A DNA stretch of 64,000 nucleotides from Hymenobacter sp. YIM 151858-1 (GTDB taxonomy: Bacteria > Bacteroidota > Bacteroidia > Cytophagales > Hymenobacteraceae): NCBI RefSeq assembly GCF_025979705.1, contig NZ_CP110137.1:1-64000 (forward strand), given 5' to 3'. Every line of letters begins with the position of its first letter. Positions within the stretch are counted from its first letter, which is position 1. Below, in pieces: positions 34,145 to 43,894 of the stretch. The translations under genes were made by a program, and so were the position numbers. Below the pieces are notes generated by a model that saw only the letters and a program-made list of their open reading frames with translations, did no database searches and was not told where the DNA came from.

Positions 34145-35446
34145 GCAGGAAGTGGGTGAAAAAATACCACCACAAATTTCCCTAGCCCCTTTTCATCTGA
34201 GTTGCATCCAATGTTAAGATTTTGTTAACAAAGACCGACCTTATTGAATTCATTATATAATTACTGGCTTATATACTTAGGGGGCTGCACACTGCATAAC
34301 GGTACCTTGCCACCACCTTTCCTGCCCGCTGCGTGGGCCGCGGCGGTTAGGCTGCCGCCGCCGGCCGCGAATTGGCTCGGGATAGGTGCGGGGCCAAAGC
34401 TGCCCGTCGAGCTCGGCCACGGCCGGCGAACGCACACGCAAGCAGGCCGGCAGCTTCCAGACCGCTGAGTGCGCGTTCGCTTTGAATCGTTTACTTTCTG
34501 CCGCGCCGTTTGCAGCCGGTGACCAGGGCCCGAGCAAGCCAGCCGCACACAACGCGGTAAATCAGGGTAGCCGGGGTTCCTTACCTGCCAGTCCCAGTGG
34601 CGAGGCCACTGCCCTTCGTCGTACGGCGGGGGGGCTGGCAGCATATCCAAGTGCTTGGGCAGGCGCGCCGCGTTCCAGCACAACGGAATTAGCGCGTGTA
34701 CCCGGGGGGCCATCAGGCGGCTCGGCGGGCCGCAGGGCCGCCAGCAGCATGCGGCCGCAGCGAATGACTGGTTTACCGCGGCAGGGCCGGGCCGGACTAT
34801 CATTATGGGCTGGATTTGTCGCTATCCAAGGTAAGCACTCGGTCGTCGGCCCGCCGGGAAGCGCCAGGCGGAGGCTATCGAGGGAACGGTACCGGTGAGT
34901 TGGCAGCAGATTAACCTGCACGGCGAGATGAGCTTACCCACGCCGCCCGGTAAGACGCGCTTTGCTTCGAGCTAGGGGGCACGTGATGCGCTCGCGAGCC
35001 TTCCGCCAGCCCGCTTGGTTTACCTGGGTGGCACCCCCGCAGCCATGGCCAGGGTTGCGTGCAAGCGGAGCCGGCAGTACCAGTTTGTATGCACTGCACT
35101 AGCACGGCGTAACGGGAGGGCTACTTCCGGCCATTTTCCTGCAGGCAGCGCTAATTGCTGGAGTTGAGCACCGCCCGCGGCCGAAGCCTTGAATTCCTGC
35201 GGATGCTTCGAGCGTCCCGGCGAGCCGAAGGGGCCGTCACGGAGGTCAATGCCATGAAGCAGGTCGGCATTGCGGGTGCCGGCCAGCAGCTGTCAATGGC
35301 GGGTTAGGGAGCTAGTCTAATAAAAACAAAATGGTAATACGTGGCTGACCTGCAGATAACACAGGGAAGGGAATTTTGCAGCGCATTGCAACCCCGGGGT
35401 GGCGGCAAAGCCTTCCCGACATCTGCACCATACTTTTTTACGCCTT
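34145..35446. other. Long intergenic region, no gene recognised
   Basis: The first 120 bp are AT-rich and should hold the promoter of the divergent nuclease gene. The remaining 1.1 kb is GC-rich with open frames on several strands but no protein character, repeats or RNA. It may be decayed sequence. Confidence 0.5.
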
Positions 35447-36880
35447 ATGAAACGCTTTCCGAAACTGGTGTTGCTCGCCTTGCTAACGGTAGCGACCGGC
35501 TCCTCCCTGAGCAGCTGCGAGGATAACAACGACAACGCGCCCGTGGTGGATCAGCCCAGCGGCCCGACCGACAGCGCGGGGCGGGTGATCCTGAGCGGGG
35601 AGATCACCGCCAGCCGGACCTTGAAAGCCAGCGAGAAGTACCTGCTGCAGGGCTTCGTGTACGTACGCAGCGGCGCTACCCTGACCATTGAGCCCGGCAC
35701 CAAGATCTTCGGTGACCAGGCCAGCAAAGGCACGCTCATCATTGACAAAGGGGCCAAGATTCAAGCGGTGGGCACCGCCACCAACCCCATCGTGTTCACC
35801 TCGGCCAAAGCGCCGGGCTCCCGCAACTACGGCGATTGGGGCGGGGTGGTGCTGATCGGCAGCGCCCCGATCAACCAATCGCTGAGCACCCAGCCGGAGG
35901 GCGGCATCGGCGGTACGTTCGGCGGCTCCAACCCAAACGATAACTCCGGCGCGCTTAAGTACGTGCGCATCGAGTTCGCCGGCATTCCCCTCTCGTCCGG
36001 CGCCAACAGCGAAATCAACGGCCTGACGCTATACGGGGTGGGCTCGGGCACGCAGATCGACTACGTGCAGGTGTCCTATTCCGGTGACGACTCCTTTGAG
36101 TGGTTTGGCGGCACGGCCAACGCCAAGCACCTGGTGGCCTTCCGCGGCTTCGACGACGACTTCGACACCGACTTTGGCTTCACGGGCAAGGTGCAGTACG
36201 CGCTGGCGCTGCGCGATCCCCAGTACGCGGACCAGTCGGGCTCGAACGGCTTCGAGTCGGACAACTTCAACCCCGGTACCCCGGCCACCGGCGACAACGC
36301 CGGCCTTCCGCTTACCGCCCCGGTGTTCAGCAACGTAAGCGTCTTCCTGACCGGCGGTACGCCGCCGGCCAGCCAGCAGGCCGGCAGCGGCGTCTACCAG
36401 TCGGCCTTACACCTGCGCCGGAATACCTCCATTAGCCTGTTCAACGCTGTATTCGTGGGCTACCCCGAAGGCTTGCGGCTGGACGGCACCCCAACCTGGG
36501 CCAACGTGCGCAGCGGGGGGCTGGAACTGCGCGGCGTCACCCTGGCTAACGTGACCCGGCCGCTGCGGGCTGCCAACAACACCAGCGGGGAAGCTTTCAC
36601 CGATAGCGACGTGGAAACGTGGTTTAACGGCGCCGGCAAAAACAACGCCGTGGTCAGCGCCGCCAACCTGGCCACCTTGGGCCTGAATGCCGCGCAATTC
36701 ACCCTAAACGCGCCGGGGCTGCTGTTGCAGGGCAGCTCCCCGCTGCTCACGGGGGCGGTGTTCACGGGCAAGGCCAGCGATGCCTTCTTTGACAAGGTTA
36801 GCTACCGCGGAGCCTTCGGCGCGAGCGAGAATTGGGCCCAAGGCTGGACCAATTTCGATCCGCAAAGCACCGTTTATTAA
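35447..36880 (+). CDS. Beta-helix-like surface lipoprotein paired with a TonB receptor
   Basis: A 477-aa lipoprotein (lipobox LSSC, Cys24). The body has repeated short strands with turns such as GATLTIEPGTKIFGDQASKG, then a conserved core (GDWGGVVLIGSAP, QVSYSGDDSFEWFGGT, AKHLVAFRGFDDDFDTDFGF), typical of a Bacteroidota family predicted to form a right-handed beta-helix. Databases sometimes misname members as multidrug transporters; no membrane segment supports that. It precedes a TonB-dependent receptor, the usual arrangement, so it probably captures or presents the receptor's ligand. Ligand unknown. The start at 35447 gives the signal peptide. Confidence 0.8.
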   Translation: MKRFPKLVLLALLTVATGSSLSSCEDNNDNAPVVDQPSGPTDSAGRVILSGEITASRTLKASEKYLLQGFVYVRSGATLTIEPGTKIFGDQASKGTLIIDKGAKIQAVGTATNPIVFTSAKAPGSRNYGDWGGVVLIGSAPINQSLSTQPEGGIGGTFGGSNPNDNSGALKYVRIEFAGIPLSSGANSEINGLTLYGVGSGTQIDYVQVSYSGDDSFEWFGGTANAKHLVAFRGFDDDFDTDFGFTGKVQYALALRDPQYADQSGSNGFESDNFNPGTPATGDNAGLPLTAPVFSNVSVFLTGGTPPASQQAGSGVYQSALHLRRNTSISLFNAVFVGYPEGLRLDGTPTWANVRSGGLELRGVTLANVTRPLRAANNTSGEAFTDSDVETWFNGAGKNNAVVSAANLATLGLNAAQFTLNAPGLLLQGSSPLLTGAVFTGKASDAFFDKVSYRGAFGASENWAQGWTNFDPQSTVY

Positions 36881-37596
36881 AAGCAGTGTTCACCAGCTGG
36901 CACCTGGGTTAACGCCCGAGCCTGTTCAAGCTTACGATTCGGCATTTTGCGCTGGTGGACCGGCCAACGATTGTTTGGAGCTAAATCAATTGCCCTTGGT
37001 GTAAATAAACCACGCCCGAAAAGTCCACTGCTTGGTGAGTGAAGCAAGCAATTCACAGTGGGTAAACGCCCCGGCCACTGCGGCTGGGGCGTTTTGGTTT
37101 TTCCGGGGCATCCGGGGCCGCCAGCATCGCCCCAGAGCACCAGGTCAAGCGGTTGACTCCAGCTTTCTCCCGGGTTGGGACGCTTGCGACGCGGCGACGC
37201 GGGAGATGATCAAAAACTGCAGCTGCCGAGAGCACGGGGCGGCGCAGACGGGTACGGAGCAAGCGCTGGGCGCCGGCATCCCCTGGTCGGCTGCCGTTGG
37301 CTGGCAGGAGCAGGGCACGGGGCTCCGCCCTGGGGCGGCGTGGTCGTGGTTCTGCGGCGCTACTTGCTGCTCGCGGCTAAAGGAAACGGGGCCGCGCCAC
37401 CACTAGCCGCTTTCTCCCGCACCGGGGAGTCCCACCGGGCCGATGCCGGCTGCCGCCATGCGTGCCGTTACGTGCGCTTGCTAAAGCAAGGCTGGCCAAC
37501 CGGTTCACCCGGCCGGGCCAACAGTAAAGGTTTGGTAACACTGGCTATATTTCCAGGTAATATTGCGGCGGGACCTTTGCACCATAATTCAAAAAC
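36881..37596. other. Intergenic region between the lipoprotein and TonB-receptor genes
   Basis: Contains the terminator-like hairpin at 37064-37102 and, nearer the receptor start, AT-rich sequence that should carry its promoter. No gene seen. Confidence 0.5.
37064..37102 (+). terminator. Rho-independent terminator after the lipoprotein gene
   Basis: Stem AAACGCCCC paired with GGGGCGTTT, extended inward by GCC/GGC, followed by TTGGTTTTT. It separates the lipoprotein gene from the receptor gene transcriptionally. Confidence 0.75.
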
Positions 37597-40473
37597 ATGG
37601 TGCAGCAACTTATCCGCGTAACCTTCGGAACCTCCCTGCTCTTGGCTACCAGCAGCTTAGCTGCCGTGGCGCAGACGGGAACCATCAAGGGAGTCATCCG
37701 TGATGAGGCCACCAAGGAGCCCATCATCGGCGCCAGTGTCGGCGTGGAGGGCACCACCATCGGGGCTTCCACCGACCTGGATGGTAATTTCACGCTCAAC
37801 AAGATTCCAGCGGGCACGCACACGCTGGTGGTGTCGTACATTTCTTACCAGAAGAAAACAGTGTCCGGCTTAACAGTCGAGCCGGGCAAAGTGGTGGTGG
37901 TGAACACCGCTCTGGCCAGCGCCACTTCCCAGCTCAGCGAAGTAGTGGTAACCGGCCAGCGCCAAACGTACACGGACATCGCCGTAATCAGCGAAGTCCG
38001 CAATGCCCAGCTGGTGGCCTCGGGCGTGTCCTCCGAGCAGATCGTTAAGTCCCAGGACCGGGACGCGGCTCAGATTGCCCGCCGCGTGCCCGGGGTATCC
38101 ATTCAGGATAACCGCTTCGTGCTGGTGCGCGGCCTGACCCAGCGCTACAACGCCGTGATGCTTAACGACGTGCTCACCCCCAGCTCGGAGGTGGACACCC
38201 GCGCCTTTGCCTTCGACATGGTGCCCAGCAACGTGATCGACCGCATGCTGATCTTCAAGTCCGGCTCGGCCGAGCTGCCCGGCGACTTTGCCGGCGGGGT
38301 AATCAAGCTGTACACCAAGCGGGCGCCGGCGGAAAACTTCGCCAATCTCAGTTTGGCGGGCGGCTACCGCGCCGGTACCACGCTGCAGAACGTGCAGCAA
38401 TACCAAGGCGGCAAGTACGACTGGCTGGGCTTCGACTCGGGCAAGCGCACCATTCCTGACAACTGGCCCGCGCAATTAAGCAGCGATTACTCGGCTCCGC
38501 TGCGGGCCGCCTACGGCCGCCAGCTGCCTAACCGCTGGCAGGTACGCTCCCGCACCGCCGCCCCGGACCTGCGCCTCAGCTTTAACCTGGGCCGCCGCTT
38601 TAACTTGGGCTCGCTCGAGGCCGGCACGCTGAGTTCCTTGAACTACGGCAACTACCACGTCGGCTACACGGCCGGGCTGAAATTTTTTGAGAATGGGCAG
38701 GACCGCGACCAGCTGGCCTCTTCCTACGACGACCACGTCTTCAACAACGAAGTGCGCCTCGGAGTGGTGCAGAACTTCTGGCTGCGCCTAAACCGCCGCA
38801 ACACCCTGGAGTTCAAAAACCTGTTCAACCAGTTGGGCGCGGCCGAAACGGTAGTGCGCGAGGGCCAGGACATTACCCAGACGAGCAACGACGTGCGCGC
38901 TTATTCCCAGCGCTACGAGAGCCGCAGCATCTACTCGGGCCAGCTGCTGGGCGCCCACGAGCTGGGCAACGACAAAACCACCGTTAACTGGGCGACCGGC
39001 TTTGCTTACACGCACCGCACCGAGCCCGACTGGCGCCGGGTGCGCTACATCCGCCCCATAGGCGGCGTGAACGGCGACGGCAGCTTGGCCCCCTACGGGG
39101 TGTCGACGCCGGCCGACCCGAGCCTGACGGAGTCGGGCCGCTACTTTTCCCGGCTTAACGAGCGGGTGGGAACGGCGGCGCTCAACCTCGTGCACCAGTT
39201 CACCCAGGACTCGACCAACCGCGAAGGCGGCATTCGCCTCAAGGCCGGCCTGTACGCCGAGCGGAAGGACCGCGACTTCGGCGCCCGCTTTTTTGGCTAC
39301 ACCAGCGTAGGCAACACCAGCGCCATCCGCACCCTGCCGGTGGGTCAAGTGTTTGCGCCGGAAAACCTGACCGGTCAGCCCGGCTCCTTTACCCTGGAGG
39401 AAGGCACCGACCCCAACGACTCCTACCAAGCCAGTAACTCGCTGCTGGCCGGCTACGCCAGCCTGACTGTGCCCGTGGGCAAGCTAACCGGCACGGCCGG
39501 CGTGCGCGCCGAGTACAACGACCAGCAGGTGACCAGCGAGCTACGCGGCGGGGGGCTCACCCGCGGCGGCCGGCGCGTGCTCAGCCCCTTGCCTTCGCTT
39601 AACCTGACTTACAACCTCACCGACCAAATGCTGGTGCGCGCGGCCTACGCGGCGACCATTAACCGACCGGAGTTCCGCGAGCTGGCTCCATTCCGCTTTT
39701 ACGACTTCAACCTTAACGCCGACGTGCAGGGCAACTACGCCCTGCGGACGGCCAAGGTGCAGAACCTCGACCTGCGCTGGGAGCTCTACCCCTCCAACGG
39801 CGAGACGGTAACGGTGGGCGCCTTCTACAAGCGCTTCACCAACCCCATTGAAAACTACCTGCTCACGACCGCTACCGGCGCAAACTCCCTGAGCTACGCC
39901 TTTGTCAACACGCAGTCGGCGCAGAACTACGGGGTGGAGGTCGAGGTGCGCAAGTCCCTGGCTTCGCTGGGGGCGGCCCCGCTGCTGCGCAACCTTTCGC
40001 TGGTGGGCAACGCCTCCTACATCTTCAGCCGCATCGACTTGGGCGAGGTCGTAAGTGTACCGGACGCCAGCGGCCGGGTAACCCCGCAAAACGTGAGCGA
40101 CACGCAGACCCGCCGCCGTCCGCTGCAAAACCAGTCGCCGTACCTGATCAACCTGGGCGCCTACTACGCCAACGAGGAGCGCGGCACCCAGGTCTCGCTG
40201 CTTTACAACGTAGCCGGCCCGCGCATCTACGCCGTGGGCACGGTCGTGAACCCCACCGTTTTCGAAGCCGCCCGCAACGTTCTGGACCTGACGGTCACCA
40301 AGCGCCTGGCCAAGCACTGGGAACTGCGCGCCGCCTGGCAGGACGTCTTCAACCAGCCCGTTAAGCTGGTGCAGGACACCAACCGCAACGGCAAGTATTC
40401 GCCCGGCGACCAAACCGTACGCTCCTACCGCCGGGGCACCAACACCACCCTGGGGTTGACTTTCAGCTGGTAA
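37597..40473 (+). CDS. TonB-dependent outer-membrane receptor with CarboxypepD-regulatory-like N-terminal domain
   Basis: A 958-aa receptor. Signal peptide 1-25; CarboxypepD_reg-like domain at 28-115 (TGTIKGVIRDEATKEPIIGA). The plug domain contains SEVVVTGQRQ, RRVPGVSIQDNRFVLVRGL and MLNDVLTP. The barrel follows, with a long series of amphipathic strands, ending TNTTLGLTFSW with the aromatic C-terminus. It imports a bound ligand using TonB energy. The gene follows a beta-helix lipoprotein, a conserved partnership in this phylum; it lacks the SusD partner and SusC signature, so polysaccharide uptake is not implied. Ligand unknown. Confidence 0.9.
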   Translation: MVQQLIRVTFGTSLLLATSSLAAVAQTGTIKGVIRDEATKEPIIGASVGVEGTTIGASTDLDGNFTLNKIPAGTHTLVVSYISYQKKTVSGLTVEPGKVVVVNTALASATSQLSEVVVTGQRQTYTDIAVISEVRNAQLVASGVSSEQIVKSQDRDAAQIARRVPGVSIQDNRFVLVRGLTQRYNAVMLNDVLTPSSEVDTRAFAFDMVPSNVIDRMLIFKSGSAELPGDFAGGVIKLYTKRAPAENFANLSLAGGYRAGTTLQNVQQYQGGKYDWLGFDSGKRTIPDNWPAQLSSDYSAPLRAAYGRQLPNRWQVRSRTAAPDLRLSFNLGRRFNLGSLEAGTLSSLNYGNYHVGYTAGLKFFENGQDRDQLASSYDDHVFNNEVRLGVVQNFWLRLNRRNTLEFKNLFNQLGAAETVVREGQDITQTSNDVRAYSQRYESRSIYSGQLLGAHELGNDKTTVNWATGFAYTHRTEPDWRRVRYIRPIGGVNGDGSLAPYGVSTPADPSLTESGRYFSRLNERVGTAALNLVHQFTQDSTNREGGIRLKAGLYAERKDRDFGARFFGYTSVGNTSAIRTLPVGQVFAPENLTGQPGSFTLEEGTDPNDSYQASNSLLAGYASLTVPVGKLTGTAGVRAEYNDQQVTSELRGGGLTRGGRRVLSPLPSLNLTYNLTDQMLVRAAYAATINRPEFRELAPFRFYDFNLNADVQGNYALRTAKVQNLDLRWELYPSNGETVTVGAFYKRFTNPIENYLLTTATGANSLSYAFVNTQSAQNYGVEVEVRKSLASLGAAPLLRNLSLVGNASYIFSRIDLGEVVSVPDASGRVTPQNVSDTQTRRRPLQNQSPYLINLGAYYANEERGTQVSLLYNVAGPRIYAVGTVVNPTVFEAARNVLDLTVTKRLAKHWELRAAWQDVFNQPVKLVQDTNRNGKYSPGDQTVRSYRRGTNTTLGLTFSW

Positions 40474-40530
40474 CTGGATTAGGTTGCCCCCGCAGAAAGT
40501 TATTCAGGGTACCCTTTAGCACTTCTCCCG

Positions 40531-40557
40531 CACCGGGGCTGCTTAACAGTCCCGGTG
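40531..40557 (+). terminator. Possible terminator after the TonB-receptor gene
   Basis: Arms CACCGGG and CCCGGTG around a 13-bp loop, 58 bp past the receptor stop. Only a weak T/G run follows, so support is moderate. Confidence 0.45.
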
Positions 40558-40623
40558 TGCGTGTTTACGGGCCCTTGCCTAAACCGGTAAGCGGGACATA
40601 CGCCGGACTAGCCTGCGAGGCTT

Positions 40624-41430
40624 ATGATATGTTTACTGGTTTTAGTTGATCCCAAGGCAGGGGTTGAGTCCCTGGCTGCCTATGCCCACAGCATTGCGGC
40701 CAGCGTGCCTGCCCGCATAGTCGTACTGCCGCTGCCGGGGAGTACCGCTGCCCCGGCCGCGCCGCTGACTCTAGGGGCCGACGTCGCGCAGCGCTTTTGC
40801 TTAGCCGACTCGGCCGTGCCGGTGCAGTTGGCCCAATGGGAGCCCGGTTTTTCCTTTTCCGACGCGCTTCACCGGGCCTTGGAGAAGCACCGCGCGAGTG
40901 CGGTCGTGCTGGTGAATCCCCGACTAACGCGTTCCGTAGCTGCCCAGCCCGAGTTGTTTCCGGCCGTTAGCCTGCTGCTGCAACCACCCTGCGCCGTGCT
41001 CCTCCACCCTGGCGGGGGCAGCGCCGCCGCCCCCCGGCGGGCCGTGGTGGCAGTAGATGGGGAGCCGGCCGGCCCGATCTGGGCCGCGGCCACCGGGCGC
41101 CTGCTGCTGCGGGCCTGGCGCGCGAGCATTCGCGTGGTGCGGCTGCGGCGCCTGCGCCCGGTAGGGCACACCACGGGCACGGCGGTCACCCCCAGCGAAT
41201 ACTGGCATAACCTCACCGCCGGCTTACCATCGGAACCTATGCAAGTGCTCGACACCGCGCCCGGGGCCATTCCGGAGCAGTTGTTGGCCATTGCCGGCCA
41301 ATGCAGCGCTGATCTGCTGCTGCTGTTGCTACGCGGTCGCGATCGCGCGCACCACCCGTTTAAGCGCCGCGATACCATCCTGACCCTGCTCGGCAGCCCG
41401 GTTCCGGTGCTGTTGCTGCCGGCAGAGTAA
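40624..41430 (+). CDS. UspA-like tandem-domain protein (degenerate)
   Basis: A 268-aa soluble protein of two alpha/beta halves. The first begins MICLLVLVDPKAGVESLAAYAHSIAA, and the second around RRAVVAVDGEPAGPIWAAATGRLLL, each resembling the strand-helix opening of universal stress proteins. The C-terminal pattern ADLLLLLLRGR...TILTLLGSPVPVLLLP matches the end of a UspA domain. The ATP-binding G-x-x-G-x9-G motif is absent, so nucleotide binding is unlikely. Such proteins respond to stress, but the role here is unknown. Confidence 0.65.
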   Translation: MICLLVLVDPKAGVESLAAYAHSIAASVPARIVVLPLPGSTAAPAAPLTLGADVAQRFCLADSAVPVQLAQWEPGFSFSDALHRALEKHRASAVVLVNPRLTRSVAAQPELFPAVSLLLQPPCAVLLHPGGGSAAAPRRAVVAVDGEPAGPIWAAATGRLLLRAWRASIRVVRLRRLRPVGHTTGTAVTPSEYWHNLTAGLPSEPMQVLDTAPGAIPEQLLAIAGQCSADLLLLLLRGRDRAHHPFKRRDTILTLLGSPVPVLLLPAE

Positions 41431-41436
41431 GCAAAC

Positions 41437-41751
41437 CTATAACCGGCTTGTTGGCGTGCGTGGCACAGGCGGGACAGGGGCCGCGGCAAGCCATTCGCCG
41501 ATGAGGCGGTCGAGCTCCGCCGCAGCGGCCGCGGCGGGCAACGCTTCGCGGTGCATGCGCATCCGGAGCAGGGTTAAGTGCTGCGCCCGGTCGGCGGCTT
41601 CGCCGGCCGGGACCGATTGTTCGCGGGTGACGCACTCGAGGTAGTGCGGGAGGGTGTCCACCAGGGCCAGCAAGGTGCGGCGCTCCGGCACGGCCTTGCG
41701 CAAGGTTTCTTGCAGCCACCGCAATTGTTCCAAAACAGAATGGTTAAGCAT
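41437..41751 (-). CDS. Hypothetical 104-aa helical protein
   Basis: Starts MLNHSVLEQLRWLQETLRKA and is almost all helix with several Leu/Ala heptads. Its stop converges with the UspA-like gene 6 bp away, a spacing typical of real convergent genes. An ATG two codons upstream is also possible. No domain recognised. Confidence 0.5.
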   Translation of the reverse strand: MLNHSVLEQLRWLQETLRKAVPERRTLLALVDTLPHYLECVTREQSVPAGEAADRAQHLTLLRMRMHREALPAAAAAAELDRLIGEWLAAAPVPPVPRTPTSRL

Positions 41752-41757
41752 GGCCAT

Positions 41758-42455
41758 GGCAATTTCCGCCGGCGCCTAACCGCGCGCTGCCGCGGCTCGC
41801 CTTGAAACGCGTGCTCCGGCCGCAAATTGGAAAGTTGCGCGCGGCTTGTTCGCAGTGCGTAGGGTTATGCTTCATGCAACTTAGTTCGGGCGGAACGCGG
41901 GTTCATCGGGGAGTCGTGCGCTGCGAGCGACCTCAATCCTACGACCTACGACGGGAAACCGTGGGAATTCAGCCCGCACGACCCGGGGGCCGGCGCGAGC
42001 TTGTCCCGCGGCGCAAACGACACTTGCCGCGCTTGGTAAGCAGGTAATGGAAAGAAAGCCGGCTTCCTGGGCGGGTTGCCGGCCGAGGCTCGGGGCAGGC
42101 CTGCCTGAGCGCTCAGGTCGGGGTTGTTTCTAAAGGTCTGGTCGCGGCCGGTAAGGCAGCCGGCTGGCTCGTTGGCGGCGGCACAGCTCCCCCAGGCTGG
42201 TGTTGGCGAACACCGGCCGCTCCAGTCCAAGTGAAACAGGCTGCTCTGTTTCCGCAGCTCAAGGATTAGTTGCATGGTCAGCTTTTTGCCAGTGCCGTAG
42301 CCGGTTACGCCCGGTCGCGGCTTGGCGCCGGGCGAGCCAGAAGCTTAAAGTGCCAGGGAGCGTGGGTACCGGTCGCGGCGACTGCAGGATCAACGGCAGG
42401 GCACGGACGCATCGGGCAATTCCCTGCACGACGGGCTACCCCAGCCGGTCAGCGT
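41758..42455. other. Intergenic region, nothing recognised
   Basis: About 700 bp with no frame of convincing protein character and no repeat or hairpin of note. Confidence 0.45.
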
Positions 42456-42929
42456 TTATTGATCGGCCTGGGGCGGCTGGGCTTTGCGGGTGCGCGCGCG
42501 GCGCGGGGGAGCAGGAGCCGGGTGGTGTTGCCCGGGCGCGTTGCCAGCGAGGGATTCAATTGGCGGGTCAGCGGGCGCGGCCGGCTTGCGCGGGCGCTGC
42601 CCGCGCAGCTTGGTTACGCGGGTAGCCAGTTCCACGGCGGATTGTTCCAATTGCGCGGGCAGCGGCTCGTCGGCGCTGATCTCGTCGCCAAGGTAGGCCT
42701 GGATCACGAGCAAAAGCTCGTCGGTTAGCTTTTGCTTGGCGGCGGAGTTCCCGCTTTGCTGCGCCCGCTGGCTTTGCTTTTCCGCGGCCCGCTGGATTTG
42801 GTTGGCCAATTGGCGGATCAACTTGGCGATGGGCTTGGGTAGGTTGTTGTCAGCGCCCACCACCGGCGTGAGCTGGGGGGACAAGGCGGCGAGCAGTTCC
42901 GCAACGAGGGCTTTTCTCTTGGATGGCAT
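42456..42929 (-). CDS. Hypothetical basic protein with Pro/Ala/Arg-rich tail
   Basis: A 157-aa protein. Residues 1-110 are helical (KRKALVAELLAALSPQLTPV, PKPIAKLIRQLANQIQRAAE, KLTDELLLVIQAYLGDEIS). The tail is rich in Pro, Ala, Arg and Lys (GQRPRKPAAPADPP, then PAPPRRARTRKAQPP), like histone-H1-type tails of bacterial nucleoid proteins. DNA or RNA binding is plausible by composition only. No family recognised. Confidence 0.5.
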   Translation of the reverse strand: MPSKRKALVAELLAALSPQLTPVVGADNNLPKPIAKLIRQLANQIQRAAEKQSQRAQQSGNSAAKQKLTDELLLVIQAYLGDEISADEPLPAQLEQSAVELATRVTKLRGQRPRKPAAPADPPIESLAGNAPGQHHPAPAPPRRARTRKAQPPQADQ

Positions 42930-43894
42930 GGCAGCGGCCGGAAGGCGTAGCCCGGCTGACGTTACCGGGCCTGGGGCGCAAGTTAAGCGACTTGGCGTAA
43001 GGGCAAAGCTGGTGTTCCGGGCGTTTCGCAGGGCAACGGCGGCAACTGCGGCCTCGCGGCCGCTGCGATTACCGGCGGCTCCTCCACCGCTGGTTTTGGG
43101 GCGCGAACTGGCCGGTAGGCCAAGTGGCCGGGGCGGTAAGCAAAGGCTCCTTTCATATGAACAAGGCTGCCTCGCCAGCGCGAGTAGGCCGAATAAAGCT
43201 CGCCAGCTGGTTTAGCCAATAGCAGAACAAGGTTTTCATAGCGCGTTGGGGCGTTAAACTTATGGCCGCAAAGTTCGACGGCCCGCAAGACGCCATTGTT
43301 ACCGCAGGGTCATACTTGCGTTACCAGTCCGCCGCGCCCCCCGCCGCGGCAACCGGAATCGCAGCGGTCATCGGGCCGGCGCTGGGCGTTCTTGGCCTAT
43401 TACTGGATGAAGCGGGGCGGCAGCTGCCGGTCCAGCTTGGCGTAGCCAGCTCGGCTGAGACATCACTGCTTTGCCTACCCGGCCGGCGCAATTCGCATTC
43501 GCTGTGATCCGGCTTGGGTTCGTCCTCGTTGGCGGTGAGCAAGTAGAGGCCCTCGGGCCAGAAGGGAGTCCTGTCGGGCACCGCCCCCACCGCGGTGGCA
43601 GCCGCAGTATCCTTTGCTGGCGGGCGCGGGCGCGCCGCTCGTGCCAGCTTAGGCGCCGACCGTCGAGGGTGCGACCGCTGGGATTGCGCCAAGCCTAGAA
43701 AAGCAAGCACCGTTAACCCCGGCACCGCCGTGGAAGACCAGTAAATAGTTATGTGCCGCAGCAGGTGCTTTTGGATGGGTGGTGCGCCAAAGTAAGGTAA
43801 CACAACACCCCGGGTTTGGGTCTCGACTCCGAGATCGTGTCCTGCGTCAGGCTAAGCGGTAAGTGAGTTGGGCAAGGGGGCAATCCTGCTTCCG
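42930..43894. other. Intergenic region, no confident gene
   Basis: Almost 1 kb of GC-rich sequence. Two minus-strand frames (43321-43803 and 42983-43288) are open but low in protein character; the first could encode a single N-terminal hydrophobic segment. Nothing else recognised. Confidence 0.4.

Noticed and set aside
34386-34898. Long plus-strand open frame in the 34-35 kb gap
   Set aside because: Composition looks random, stops are rare only because of high G+C, and no motif or homology is evident.
35447-36880. Annotation of the TonB-associated lipoprotein as a multidrug transporter
   Set aside because: It has a lipobox and a repetitive beta-rich body but no membrane segments; the transporter name is a known database error for this family.
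43321-43803. 160-codon minus-strand frame with one hydrophobic segment
   Set aside because: Low-complexity, Pro/Ala/Arg-rich sequence typical of spurious open frames in GC-rich DNA; no domain or signal peptide consistent with its start.
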